A DNA stretch of 64,000 bases from Bacteroidota bacterium (GTDB taxonomy: Bacteria; Bacteroidota; Ignavibacteria; OLB7), in NCBI GenBank assembly GCA_018266795.1, contig JAFDZV010000033.1, positions 124,001 to 188,000 on the forward strand. The letters run 5' to 3'. A program made the translations under genes and the position numbers. Shown here in pieces: positions 33,442 to 41,860 of this stretch. Position 1 is the stretch's first letter. The number at the start of each line of letters is the position of its first letter. Under the pieces are notes generated by a model. That model was not told where the DNA came from. It did not search any database and saw only the letters and a list, made by a program, of their open reading frames with translations.

Positions 33442-33661
33442 TGAATGCTGAAGATGTTCCCCCGGGAGATGCCGATGCGGGGATCTGTAGGCGTAATTTG
33501 CATGATCGCCGAGAATTATCGCGACTGATTACCTGCTTGGAGTGCCTGTCTACAGTCGCCGCAAAGCCGGCAGGCAAGCTGTTGCCATCCGGTCTTGTGG
33601 GGAACTCCTAGCGTTCCCGACGCGACCGGGATGTTGTTCTGATGTGCTCAATGTGTTCCGT

Positions 33662-33713
33662 CAACTGACCAAGAACTCTCGGCGAGCCGAAGGCGAGCGT
33701 ACAAAGAACCATG
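33662..33713 (-). repeat. Dispersed ~50-bp repeat, copy D
   Basis: Read on the minus strand this is a full copy beginning ATGGTTCTTTGTACGCTCGC, then CTTCGGCTCGCCGAGAG and TTCTTGGTCAGTT. It is the closest partner of copy C and is in opposite orientation to it. Confidence 0.8.
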
Positions 33714-33771
33714 CCCGTTGTTGTGAATAACCGCTGATGGTGTGCGAGGCCGTTTTGTTGGGAACCCTTCG

Positions 33772-33779
33772 TATCGTTG
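33772..33779 (+). promoter_or_regulatory. Possible -7 element abutting the NFACT gene start
   Basis: TATCGTTG, one mismatch from TAnnTTTG, ends only four bases before the ATG at 33784. If it is used, the mRNA would be leaderless or nearly so. Confidence 0.2.
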
Positions 33780-33783
33780 CATC

Positions 33784-35451
33784 ATGATTCGCCATTATCT
33801 CACGTTCGCACGTCAGGCAGCCTCGCTGGACGCAGCGCTTCGCGGGTGGACGCTTGCGGAGTGCTGGTCGCAGGAGAAGAACATGGTTGTGCTCCGGTTC
33901 ATCCGGGGGCGCGACTCCGTGTTCGCGGAACTGGCATTCGATCCGCAGCTTGGCTACGGGCTGATGCGCGAAGAGATGCATCGCGCGCGCCGCAATACCA
34001 TCGATTTCTTTCCTGCATTGATCGGCGTGCAGCTCTCCTCGGTGAGCATCGATGAGAGTGAGCGGGTAATCCGCCTGCATTTCGTTGACGGGCATACGCT
34101 TGCCTGTTTCTTCTTCGGCGGCGGCGGCGGCAATGTGCTGCTGTTGCGAGGTGGTGAGACGGTGGGTTCCTTTCGCCGGTACGACGGCGAGTACGATCGA
34201 ATTCTGAAGGATGCGGAGGAGACGGAGCCGCCGTCGATGAACGAGATCGTGACGGCGCTTCGTGCATCGGAAGACGCTCCTCTCCGTGCGCTGATGCATG
34301 CGGTGCCGAATCTGGGGCGGAGGCTTGCAGCCGAGGCGCTGGATCGTGCAGGACTTGCCGATGCATCGATGCGCCTGCATCTGCGGGAGCCGGCTGAACT
34401 GGAGCGCCTCCTGGAAACGGTGGACACGCTCTGGACTGCGTGCGAGGCAAGCAGCACGTGTACGCTCTACGTTACCGGGAGCGACGTGATCTTCGCGTTG
34501 ATTCCGCTCGAGGCCGTTGCGCATGAGGCGGTACGAACCGAGACGTTCAACGAGATCGGCGATGCCGTGCGTGCGTGGCGCTCCGCGTGGCATGGAGTGC
34601 ATGCGGTTGCGGCGTTGCGCGAGCGTATCGCCAAGCGTCTTGCAGCGGAGATCGCCCGCATGGAGCGCTCGCTCGCCAACCGCATGGATGCGCCGGCGCA
34701 CGTTGCGCGCGCCGAGGAGTGGGAACGTTCCGGCAAGCTGTTGATGGCGCATCTGCATGACATACCGAAGGGAGAGGAGCGGGTTCGCCTGGTGGGATGG
34801 GAAGGGGAGGAGCACGAGGTGGTGATGAACCCGAAGCTGTCGCCGGTGGAGAATGCGGAACGCTATTTTCGTCGTGCTCGCGGGGCTCGCGACGCGGCTG
34901 CGCGCTCCGTTGCGGGCATCGAGAAGAATCGCGCGGCGTTGGAGCGCGTGCGTGTGCTGGCTGCGAAGGCTGCCGTTGCCGCTACGAACGCAGAGCTGGA
35001 GAAGATCGAAGCAACCAATCGTGATCTGTTTACCATGACTGCAGAGACGAAGGCGCCGGGATCGGCGGAACGTTTCCGCCGCTTCGAAGTGGCCGGAGGT
35101 GTCGAGGTGTATGCCGGAAAGAACGCGGCGAACAACGACGAGCTGACCGTGCGCTTCGCGAGGCCGAACGACTACTGGCTTCATGCGCGCGGCACGTCGG
35201 GCTCGCATGTTGTTCTGCGCTGGAACGACACGAAGACGAAGCCTTCCAAGGAGGCACTGCGTGCGGCTGCATCGATTGCCGCGTACTACTCCGGCGCGCG
35301 CGGCGCCAAGATGGTGCCGGTGGCCTACACGCTGAAGAAGCACGTGCGCAAACCGCGCGGAGCGGCGCCGGGCGCCGTGGTAATGGAGCGCGAGGATGTG
35401 ATCATGGCGGAGCCGAAGCTGCCGCAGGGGAGCGGCGATGACGGGCAGTAG
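33784..35451 (+). CDS. RqcH/NFACT family ribosome rescue protein
   Basis: A 555-residue NFACT-family protein (Rqc2/RqcH; older name fibronectin-binding protein). In bacteria RqcH binds obstructed large ribosomal subunits and adds C-terminal alanine tails. The N-terminal NFACT-N domain (residues ~1-200), a helical coiled-coil region with charged MERSLANR and VENAERYFRRAR segments (~270-420), and the C-terminal NFACT-R domain containing NDYWLHARGTSGSHVVL (~460-475) are all present. The start at 33784 (MIRHYLTFARQAAS) fits. Whether it makes tails was not assessed residue by residue. Confidence 0.88.
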   Translation: MIRHYLTFARQAASLDAALRGWTLAECWSQEKNMVVLRFIRGRDSVFAELAFDPQLGYGLMREEMHRARRNTIDFFPALIGVQLSSVSIDESERVIRLHFVDGHTLACFFFGGGGGNVLLLRGGETVGSFRRYDGEYDRILKDAEETEPPSMNEIVTALRASEDAPLRALMHAVPNLGRRLAAEALDRAGLADASMRLHLREPAELERLLETVDTLWTACEASSTCTLYVTGSDVIFALIPLEAVAHEAVRTETFNEIGDAVRAWRSAWHGVHAVAALRERIAKRLAAEIARMERSLANRMDAPAHVARAEEWERSGKLLMAHLHDIPKGEERVRLVGWEGEEHEVVMNPKLSPVENAERYFRRARGARDAAARSVAGIEKNRAALERVRVLAAKAAVAATNAELEKIEATNRDLFTMTAETKAPGSAERFRRFEVAGGVEVYAGKNAANNDELTVRFARPNDYWLHARGTSGSHVVLRWNDTKTKPSKEALRAAASIAAYYSGARGAKMVPVAYTLKKHVRKPRGAAPGAVVMEREDVIMAEPKLPQGSGDDGQ

Positions 35452-35457
35452 GCGGTG

Positions 35458-35513
35458 GTCGGTTGTCAATGGCCAGTAGTCTCTCTTCTTGCAACTGACC
35501 ATTGACGACTGAC
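35458..35513. terminator. Imperfect inverted repeat between convergent genes
   Basis: Arms 35458-35477 and 35494-35513 pair over 20 positions with one mismatch and two G-U wobbles, around a 16-base CT-rich loop, directly between the convergent NFACT and AroE-like genes. It probably terminates transcription from both sides. Its CAACTGACCA segment also occurs at the edge of repeat copy D. Confidence 0.5.
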
Positions 35514-35521
35514 GGACTACT

Positions 35522-36388
35522 TCACTCCCGCTCGTTCGTCTCGAGCAGCGTGCGAATCTCCTCCTGCGGAAACTCCGAACGTGTGAGGAGCTCGTAGGCC
35601 TCCTGCACCTGCGCAAGCAGAACTTCGACGCCGCTGATCGTGGTGGCGCCTGCCGTCGAGGCATCGCGCAGGAAGCGGGTGATGGCCGGGCTGAAGTTCG
35701 TATCCAGAACGATCTGCCGATTGTGGAAGATGTCCGGGATGGTGATCGGCGTTTCGTCCACATTCGGATAGGAGCCGAGCGGAGTGGCGTTCACGATCAG
35801 CCGGGCTTCGGCCAGCAGCTGCGCGATATCCGGCGGGAACAGCTCCTGCGCCTCGATCACGGTGCTGGTCTTGGTTCCGCTCAGCAACTGCTTCAACACC
35901 TGTGCCTGCTGCGGTGTGCGATTGGCTATGGTCACGTGCTTCACGCGGAAGTGGCGCACCACGGCGAATGCGGCGGAGCGCGCCATGGCACCGCCGCCAA
36001 GAATCACCGCGCTGCCGTGGGCAAAGGAATCCTTGTACGGCTCCAGTTGTGCGATCACGGCCCGTGCCTCCGTGTTGTGCCCGGTGGCGTGATCGTCATC
36101 GAAGGTGATCGCGTTGATCACGTTGGCGCCGTGCGCCTCGTCCGAGAGATAATCCACCAGACCCATCGCGGAACTGCGCAGCCGTCCGTCCAGGTAGACA
36201 CCGCTTGCGCCGAGCGTGCGCAGCGCGCCGTACGGCGTGGCCACGTCGCGCACCGGGGCGTCGACGATCAACGGGGCGATGTCCGCACCGCTGATTGCAC
36301 ACGCCGCGGAGAACATCTGATGAATCAGATTCTCTCCAACGGGATGGGTGAGGATGCCGACAAGCTGCGTTGAATGTGTTGTTTGCAT
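35522..36388 (-). CDS. Shikimate dehydrogenase-like protein with altered active site
   Basis: A 288-residue protein with the two-domain AroE fold. The NADP-binding half is normal: GGGAMARSAAFAVV, then ANRTPQQ (the NRT signature), LIVNATPLG and a C-terminal GVEVLLAQVQEAYEL. The substrate half departs from the family. The SxSP motif is replaced by HPVGEN (residues 15-20). The catalytic Lys position in NVTxPxK is Arg69 (GVYLDGRLR). The catalytic Asp in NTD is Glu107 (GHNTEARA). It is therefore unlikely to be a standard shikimate dehydrogenase. The start at 36388 gives the family N-terminus; no aromatic-pathway genes are nearby. Confidence 0.85.
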   Translation of the reverse strand: MQTTHSTQLVGILTHPVGENLIHQMFSAACAISGADIAPLIVDAPVRDVATPYGALRTLGASGVYLDGRLRSSAMGLVDYLSDEAHGANVINAITFDDDHATGHNTEARAVIAQLEPYKDSFAHGSAVILGGGAMARSAAFAVVRHFRVKHVTIANRTPQQAQVLKQLLSGTKTSTVIEAQELFPPDIAQLLAEARLIVNATPLGSYPNVDETPITIPDIFHNRQIVLDTNFSPAITRFLRDASTAGATTISGVEVLLAQVQEAYELLTRSEFPQEEIRTLLETNERE

Positions 36389-36625
36389 AAGAGAGAAGTG
36401 TCCTGTGCCTGGCGCGCGTTCAGGTGCTGTGCAGCGCGGGTTCGCAAATGCTCCGCAAATATATGAGAGTGCCTGAACGAAGCGAATGTGTGATGGGAGA
36501 CGGCGAGAGATATAGTGTCTGCATCGGAACGAGGCATCGTTGCGCTTCCTGCACGGCAATCCCTGCGGTTCATTGCGCCGGGGAGTGTGCGGGTGGATAT
36601 GGGCGCCGCAGGACCATGTCTGCGC

Positions 36626-37087
36626 CTAGCGATCCATCATGGTCAGAACATCCCCGGCGGTGATGCGGTAGCGCGAGGTGCTTTTCGGCAGGAAGACGAT
36701 GGACGTGCCGAAGCGGGTTCGCGACGCAAGATGTACCCGGATTGCTGCGCCGAACACCGAGCCCTCGTTGGTGACGTGGTTGATCTGCTCGAACGGGATG
36801 CGGATCTCGCTCAGGTAGTTGCCGACCAGCAGTGCATCGTGTGTGATCCGAACACGTTTCACGAGCGGCAGGGCGAAGAGCGATACGCCGGTTCCTATCC
36901 CGAGGGCTATGAGAATCGCCCAGGCATCCTCAGGATGGCTGGAATAGTATCCGTTGTGATCGGGAGCGCCGGCAACGGCGTAGAACAATCCAAAGAACAT
37001 CAGTCCGAACAGGAACGGCTGCACAAGGGCGGCGATACTTCGCAGACCTGTAAGCGCGGTCGGCTCCGAATGGAAGTCCGTGCCCAT
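36626..37087 (-). CDS. Membrane protein with PH-like domain
   Basis: A 153-residue protein with two hydrophobic helices (FLFGLMFFGLFYAVA near residues 25-40, and WAILIALGIGTGVSLFAL), then a C-terminal stretch of alternating beta strands (HDALLVGNYLSEIRIPFEQINHV). This resembles bacterial membrane-tethered PH (bPH2/YcxB-like) proteins. The precise family is uncertain. It starts seven bases after gltX ends and should be co-transcribed with it. Confidence 0.75.
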   Translation of the reverse strand: MGTDFHSEPTALTGLRSIAALVQPFLFGLMFFGLFYAVAGAPDHNGYYSSHPEDAWAILIALGIGTGVSLFALPLVKRVRITHDALLVGNYLSEIRIPFEQINHVTNEGSVFGAAIRVHLASRTRFGTSIVFLPKSTSRYRITAGDVLTMMDR

Positions 37088-37094
37088 GGTACAA

Positions 37095-38543
37095 TCAGCG
37101 CTGTGCGTAGGCGCGGAGCCTCGTCAACGACTCCGTGCGGCCAAGCACTTCCATGGTTTCGAACATACCTGCGCCAACGCGCTTGCCGGTGATCGAGAGG
37201 CGCATCGGGTGGATCAGCTTGCCGGCCGAGATGCCGAGCGATTCCGCATGGGCGCGCACAACGCCGTCGATCTTCTCGGTGATCCAGTTTGCTTCATCCA
37301 GAGTCTCCAGACGATCGGCAAGCTCCAGCATCTGACCCGCCGTCTCCGGCTTCCAATGCTTGGCGGCGTACTCTTCGTCGAAGTTCTTCACCGGCCCGAA
37401 CATGTAGTCCGCAAAGAGGGGGATGTCTTTCACGAAGTGGATGCGTTCCTTCACCAGGTTCACCACCTTCGCCGCGTATGCCGGATCCACGCCGTTGAAT
37501 CCTGCCTGCTCCATGAAGGGCTGCATGTCCGCGGCAAGCCGCTCAACGGGAAGCTCGCGCAGATACATGCCGTTCATCCAATTGAGCTTCTCGATATCGA
37601 AGATGGCGCCGGCCTTGTTCACCTTTGCCAGATCGAACATCGAAATCATCTCCTCCATCGGGAAGATCTCCCGATCGGCGGTCGGGTTCCAACCGAGAAG
37701 CGCAACGAAGTTCACCAGCGCCTCCGGGAGGAAGCCCTTCTCCTTGTAATCGCTCACGGCAACATCGCCGTCGCGTTTGGAGAGCTTCTTGCGTTCCGGG
37801 CTGAGCAGCAGCGGCAGGTGTGCGAACTGCGGCCTGTCCCATCCGAATGCATCGTAGAGGATCACGTGCTTCGGCAGCGAGGGGAGCCATTCCTCTCCGC
37901 GGATCACATGTGTGATCTCCATGAGATGATCATCGACGATGTTGGCGAGATGGTAGGTGGGGAAGCCGTCGGACTTCAGGAGGATCTGATCGTCGATGGT
38001 GCGGTTGGCGAACACGCTCTCGCCCCGCACGATGTCGCTGGTGCGGGTCTCGCCCGTGAGCGGCACGAAGAGGCGGATCACGCGGTCCGTGCCGGACTCC
38101 AGCAATCTCTTCGTCTCCTCCTCGCCCAGAGTGAACTGGTTGCGCATGGAGCTGCGGTCGTACTTGGGTGCGATGCCGGCCTGCTGCTGCCGCTCGCGCA
38201 TGCGCTCCAGTTCCTCCGCGGTGTCGAACGCGTAATAGGCGGTGCCGCGTTCGATGAGGAACTGCGCGTGCTCGCGGTAGATGGCAGTGCGTTCGGACTG
38301 GCGGTACGGGCCGTACGCTCCTCCAACGTGCGGGCCTTCATCGAACTCGATCCCGGCCCACGCGAACATTTCCAGAATGTTCTGCTCGGCGCCTTCGACG
38401 AAACGGACCTGATCGGTATCCTCGATTCGCAGGATGCAGGCGCCACCCATGTGGCGTGCGAAGAGGTAGTTGTACAGGCCTGACCGCAGGCTTCCCACGT
38501 GAAGCATGCCGGTTGGCGAAGGAGCGAAGCGAACGCGAACCAT
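37095..38543 (-). CDS. gltX: Glutamate--tRNA ligase
   Basis: A class I synthetase that charges tRNA-Glu (and tRNA-Gln in organisms using the transamidation route). The 482-residue protein has the HIGH-equivalent HVGS in PSPTGMLHVGSLRSG, the KMSKS-equivalent KLSKRDG, and a C-terminal helical anticodon-binding domain. The length is normal. The start at 38543 (MVRVRFAPSPTG) is the classical N-terminus. It lies downstream of tRNA-His with a terminator in between, so it probably has its own promoter. Confidence 0.97.
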   Translation of the reverse strand: MVRVRFAPSPTGMLHVGSLRSGLYNYLFARHMGGACILRIEDTDQVRFVEGAEQNILEMFAWAGIEFDEGPHVGGAYGPYRQSERTAIYREHAQFLIERGTAYYAFDTAEELERMRERQQQAGIAPKYDRSSMRNQFTLGEEETKRLLESGTDRVIRLFVPLTGETRTSDIVRGESVFANRTIDDQILLKSDGFPTYHLANIVDDHLMEITHVIRGEEWLPSLPKHVILYDAFGWDRPQFAHLPLLLSPERKKLSKRDGDVAVSDYKEKGFLPEALVNFVALLGWNPTADREIFPMEEMISMFDLAKVNKAGAIFDIEKLNWMNGMYLRELPVERLAADMQPFMEQAGFNGVDPAYAAKVVNLVKERIHFVKDIPLFADYMFGPVKNFDEEYAAKHWKPETAGQMLELADRLETLDEANWITEKIDGVVRAHAESLGISAGKLIHPMRLSITGKRVGAGMFETMEVLGRTESLTRLRAYAQR

Positions 38544-38593
38544 GGAGCAGTGCGTAAAGTGAACGTTGAAACAGGTACAACGGGAGTCCACAA

Positions 38594-38631
38594 CAAAAAA
38601 AGCGCAGACCCGACCATCGTCGCGCTGCGCT
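38594..38631 (-). terminator. Intrinsic terminator after tRNA-His
   Basis: On the minus strand AGCGCAG and CTGCGCT form a 7-bp stem, with an inner CGAC/GTCG helix, followed directly by a T7 tract. It lies 12 bases beyond the tRNA 3' end and should end the tRNA transcript before gltX. Confidence 0.8.
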
Positions 38632-38642
38632 ACTGGACTATG

Positions 38643-38717
38643 GGCGAGTGATGGGATTTGAACCCACGACCTTCTGAGCCACAATCAGACGCTCTAACCA
38701 ACTGAGCTACACCCGCC
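38643..38717 (-). tRNA. tRNA-His (GTG)
   Basis: The 75-nt sequence folds as a standard cloverleaf: acceptor GCGGGTG pairing with CACTCGC, T8-A9, a D-arm with AGTTGG, anticodon loop TTGTGGC (anticodon GTG, His), and T-arm GTGGG TTCAAAT CCCAT. The extra G at position -1, opposite C73, is present as expected for tRNA-His. The 3' CCA is not encoded. Confidence 0.97.
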
Positions 38718-38814
38718 ATTTGGTGTGCAGGGAGACAAACTTATTCTTTTCCGAAGGTCTGGGCAATCTCAGATTGTAAAATTGTACGCGGGAACGGCGC
38801 AGGGCCCGGGGGGG

Positions 38815-39828
38815 CTATGTTGCTGCCGTTGCGATGTTGAAATAGGCGAGTAGTGTGGCCATGTCTGCCGCGGCCAGCGCGATGGGGCCGGCGGCTACGT
38901 GCGGATCGCGCTTCAGAAGGCGAAGGAGCATCGGCATCAGAAGGCCGATTGCCGCGGCGCACGTAACGCCTGCCGCGATGCCGCCCGCCAACGTTACAAC
39001 AACGCCGGCATGCCCGGTCCAGAACCAGGCGACTGCCGCAACCAGGGCTGCGGTTGCGCCGCCAAGCAGCAGGCCGGTTCCAACTTCGGTGCGAAGGCGT
39101 GAGAGAAGTTCGGGGAAGCCCGGCCTGCGGCCGTGAAGGAGGGTGAGCGAGATGCTCACCGATTGAATGCCGACGCTCTCGCTCAGCGCAAGGACGACCG
39201 GGATGAAGAGAGCAAGCGCAACAACGCGTTCCATGTGGGGGGCAAACAGGCCGGAGAGGAATGCTGCCCCAACGCCGCCGGCGACGTTGCAGAGGAGCCA
39301 TGGGAAGCGGCTTCTGAAGGCGCCGAATGCCGACCGGCGCTCCGTTGCGGCCAGGTGAACGCCGATCAACTGGAACAGATCGTCCGCACGACGGCTCTGT
39401 TCGATGGCGCCGAGTTCGCTGGTGTAGAGCTCCACGTCCACAACGCCGAGCAGCACGCCATCCGGGCTCACGACCGGCAGGGCAAGCAGGTGATGCCGGG
39501 CGAAAAGCCTGAATGCATCGGCAAGGGTTGCGGTCTGTGGAAGAGCGATCACATCGGCAATCAGGATCTCGCTCACGCAGGCATCGGGCGGGCTGAGAAG
39601 CAGCCGCCGCGTGGGGACCACGCCGCACAGCCTTCCAGCCTGGTCCGTGACGTAGAGATAGATGATGCGCCCGGATGGTGGATCGGCGCGGATGCCGGCA
39701 AGTGCCTGGCCAACGGTGTCGCCCACGTGAAGGCGTGCGATGTCGGTGCGCAGGTGGCCTGCGATGCTCTCTGTTGCGTGTAGTGTTGCGTCTGTGCGCG
39801 TTGCCTGTTCGGTTGGTTGCGATGCCAT
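38815..39828 (-). CDS. MgtE-like Mg2+ transporter lacking the N domain
   Basis: A 337-residue protein with a CBS-domain pair (residues ~25-150, with IIYLYVTDQAGRLCGVV and LLALPVVSPDGVLLGVV), then an MgtE-type five-helix membrane domain. The membrane part keeps the family order: FPWLLCNVAGG, FIPVVLALSESVGIQS (GNxGxQ region) and DPHVAAGPIALAAADMATLLAYF at the end. Classical MgtE (about 450 residues) begins with a helical N domain that is absent here. Mg2+ is the likely substrate, although GN is replaced by SE in the usually conserved GNxGxQ. The start at 39828 (MASQPTEQ) has a GGGGGAAG sequence upstream. Confidence 0.85.
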   Translation of the reverse strand: MASQPTEQATRTDATLHATESIAGHLRTDIARLHVGDTVGQALAGIRADPPSGRIIYLYVTDQAGRLCGVVPTRRLLLSPPDACVSEILIADVIALPQTATLADAFRLFARHHLLALPVVSPDGVLLGVVDVELYTSELGAIEQSRRADDLFQLIGVHLAATERRSAFGAFRSRFPWLLCNVAGGVGAAFLSGLFAPHMERVVALALFIPVVLALSESVGIQSVSISLTLLHGRRPGFPELLSRLRTEVGTGLLLGGATAALVAAVAWFWTGHAGVVVTLAGGIAAGVTCAAAIGLLMPMLLRLLKRDPHVAAGPIALAAADMATLLAYFNIATAAT

Positions 39829-39868
39829 GGCTCTTCCCCCCGGGGTGATTGTGGGATGGAGCCGAAGG

Positions 39869-41035
39869 TTACGGATTCTTCTTCGATTTATCGGGGAGCC
39901 AGTGCGCGCCGAACGATGCCCGAATGCCCACGAAGTACTGCTTCCAGTCCGCATCCGCGAGCACGGACGTGCGGGGCACGGATGCGAACACTTCGAAGCT
40001 CAACGCGATCGGCTGCACCTGCAGGTTCCATCCGATGGCGAACTCCCATGCGGTGCGGAGGCGGTTCAATCCATCGAAGGTTCTCTTGTTGATCAAGGTG
40101 GCGGTATCGCTGCCGTTGCCGTAGCGGATCTCGTCCTTGGCATCGGCGATCTGCGAGTACTGCGTTCCCTTGCTGGAGACGGCGTAGGCGGCGGATATCC
40201 CGCCGTACACGTAGTAGTACGATCCCAGCGCCATCGCCTCGTTGTCGATGAAGCCGCCGTAGACGGGGATCACCAGGCCGATGGAGCCGAGGAGCGAATA
40301 CTGTTTCAGGTGGATCACACCAACTTCCTTGAACGGCTGCATGGCGCCGCCGATAGTGAGGAAGCTTCGGGATGTATCGTTGGAGAAGAGCATCCCTTCA
40401 CTCACCTGAAGTCCCGATTGCAGGCGCACGACAGCCGGCATGGGAAGGTTGTAGAGGAACGTCAGCATGTACTCGGAGTAGTCCGTAGCCGGATAGCCAT
40501 CGCTTTCTTCATCCTGCGAGTTGGGCTTCAGGATCTTCCGCTCGCTGCTGCTGGTGAACGGGTTGGCCTGGGTGAACGGTTCGGTTGTGGGCGCGAATGC
40601 CCTGGAGCGGATGTTCGGCGCAACGTCGTACGCGTCGGCAAGGAAGAAGGTGCCGCCGTATTCGAGTGTGTAGCCGGTGTAGGCCTGCGGGAACCAGCCG
40701 GTGGAGACGTGGCCGAAGATGTCGTCATCCAGTTTGAAGCGTTCCGGATTGGCGCCGTAATCGTCCCAGGTGCTGTCGGCCTCGTCCTGCGCGTGCGCGC
40801 AGGTGGCGCATGCTGCAAGCCCGATGCAAACGAGCAGCAGAGTAATCGCTCCCGGCAAGACCGGGCGCCGTTCTGTTCTGCTCGGCGTTCCCCGTACCCG
40901 ACGAAGAATTACGGCAAGCTGCGGGCGGGTGTACGAAGAACCAGGCTCCTGGCAGTGAACCGGCTCCGTTAGCGTGATCGGCCGTTCGGCCGGAACCCCA
41001 AGAGGTCTGCGTGTATATGTTCTGGCGTTCATCAT
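39869..41035 (-). CDS. Predicted outer-membrane protein, start uncertain
   Basis: A protein whose last ~330 residues have Tyr/Gly/Phe-rich beta-strand sequence (FAYAVSS-type repeats, YYYVYGGISAAYAV, EFAIGWNLQVQPIALSFEVFA) and end in a C-terminal strand typical of an outer-membrane barrel. A signal peptide (LPGAITLLLVCIGLAACATCAHAQ) precedes it. The only in-frame ATGs, at 41035 and 41032, overlap the stop of the upstream gene (ATGA) and would add about 55 residues before the signal peptide. That extension runs through a copy of the dispersed repeat (40895-40945). A TTG at 40858 immediately before the hydrophobic core is the alternative. The function is unknown. Confidence 0.75.
   Translation of the reverse strand: MMNARTYTRRPLGVPAERPITLTEPVHCQEPGSSYTRPQLAVILRRVRGTPSRTERRPVLPGAITLLLVCIGLAACATCAHAQDEADSTWDDYGANPERFKLDDDIFGHVSTGWFPQAYTGYTLEYGGTFFLADAYDVAPNIRSRAFAPTTEPFTQANPFTSSSERKILKPNSQDEESDGYPATDYSEYMLTFLYNLPMPAVVRLQSGLQVSEGMLFSNDTSRSFLTIGGAMQPFKEVGVIHLKQYSLLGSIGLVIPVYGGFIDNEAMALGSYYYVYGGISAAYAVSSKGTQYSQIADAKDEIRYGNGSDTATLINKRTFDGLNRLRTAWEFAIGWNLQVQPIALSFEVFASVPRTSVLADADWKQYFVGIRASFGAHWLPDKSKKNP
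40895..40945 (-). repeat. Divergent repeat copy E inside an apparent N-terminus
   Basis: Read on the minus strand it begins AGCCTGGTTCTTCGTACACC and continues CGCCCGCAGCTTGCCG then TTCTTCGTCGG, aligning over about 50 bases with copies A, C and D but with more substitutions. It falls inside the first part of the longest frame of the outer-membrane protein gene. Confidence 0.6.
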
Positions 41036-41778
41036 CGTAGTATGTGCATCACTTTGTCGGCCGAACCGGAGTTGGTGACCAGGCGCACAAGGTAGGCGCC
41101 GCTTGGGAGTGTGAGAGGGGGCGTGTAAACGTAGGTATGCGGGCCGATCGGCTGATCGCCCAGTTGGGCCACGTAGATCTCCTTGCCCAGGAGATCGAAG
41201 AAGTGAAAGCTTACGTCCGAGCGCTTGTCGATCCGGTAGGCCCACGTGGTGGAGCCGTTGTAGGGAACGGGGTTCGGGTAGTTCTGTTCCAGGATTGCAA
41301 AGCGCACGTATGGCAGTGGCGGGCCGATGGATCGGGTTATCACCACGCCCATGCCGGCCGGGAAGGAGTCGCTTCCAACGGTGATGTTGCGAAGGGTGAT
41401 CACGCAGACGGAATCGGACCCGGCCAGTGCCTCCCCTTCGAGGGAGACGAGGGTATCTCCCGCCGTGCCGGCTGCTCCTCGATTGATGGTGAGGCCGATC
41501 CGATAGATGGAGTCCTTCACCTGCTTCATCTCCACGCTCACGATGGAATCGCCGGCTGGTGCGATGAAGCGAATGGGAAAGAACACGGTGGGATTGGAGA
41601 GCTGCATGGTTGCTGCGAAGGAGACCGATCCGGGGCGCGGAATGGTGGGGGCATGCACTACAACACGCAACTGCTTACCCACGAGCCCGAACGCCGTATC
41701 GATTGCGAACTGCGCCCGTGCCCGGCCCGCTATCGCGAACAGAAGGAGGAACGCAAGGCAGAATGAGGAACGAGTCAT
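41032..41778 (-). CDS. Secreted protein with T9SS sorting domain
   Basis: A 248-residue exported protein. A signal peptide (SFCLAFLLLFAIAGRARA) is followed by a beta-sandwich that resembles a cohesin/Ig-like domain (SVSFAATMQLSNPTVF). The last ~80 residues form a type A T9SS C-terminal sorting domain, with LEQNYPNPVPYNGSTTWAY, LLGKEIYVAQLG and GAYLVRLVTNSG. T9SS cargo crosses the outer membrane and is attached to or released from the surface. The start codon of the next gene overlaps this stop. Confidence 0.88.
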   Translation of the reverse strand: MTRSSFCLAFLLLFAIAGRARAQFAIDTAFGLVGKQLRVVVHAPTIPRPGSVSFAATMQLSNPTVFFPIRFIAPAGDSIVSVEMKQVKDSIYRIGLTINRGAAGTAGDTLVSLEGEALAGSDSVCVITLRNITVGSDSFPAGMGVVITRSIGPPLPYVRFAILEQNYPNPVPYNGSTTWAYRIDKRSDVSFHFFDLLGKEIYVAQLGDQPIGPHTYVYTPPLTLPSGAYLVRLVTNSGSADKVMHILR

Positions 41779-41860
41779 CGATGAGTGTCGGTTGTTCGTC
41801 GGTAGAATGTTGACATCGTATTCTGATAGTGGGCATACACGTGCCGCGAAGGCCGGCGAT

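Larger units (their letters stand above)
33442..33783. other. Divergent intergenic region carrying repeat copy D
   Basis: A 342-base region between the phosphatase gene and the NFACT gene. It holds one dispersed repeat in reverse orientation (33662-33713). No gene is visible. Confidence 0.5.
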
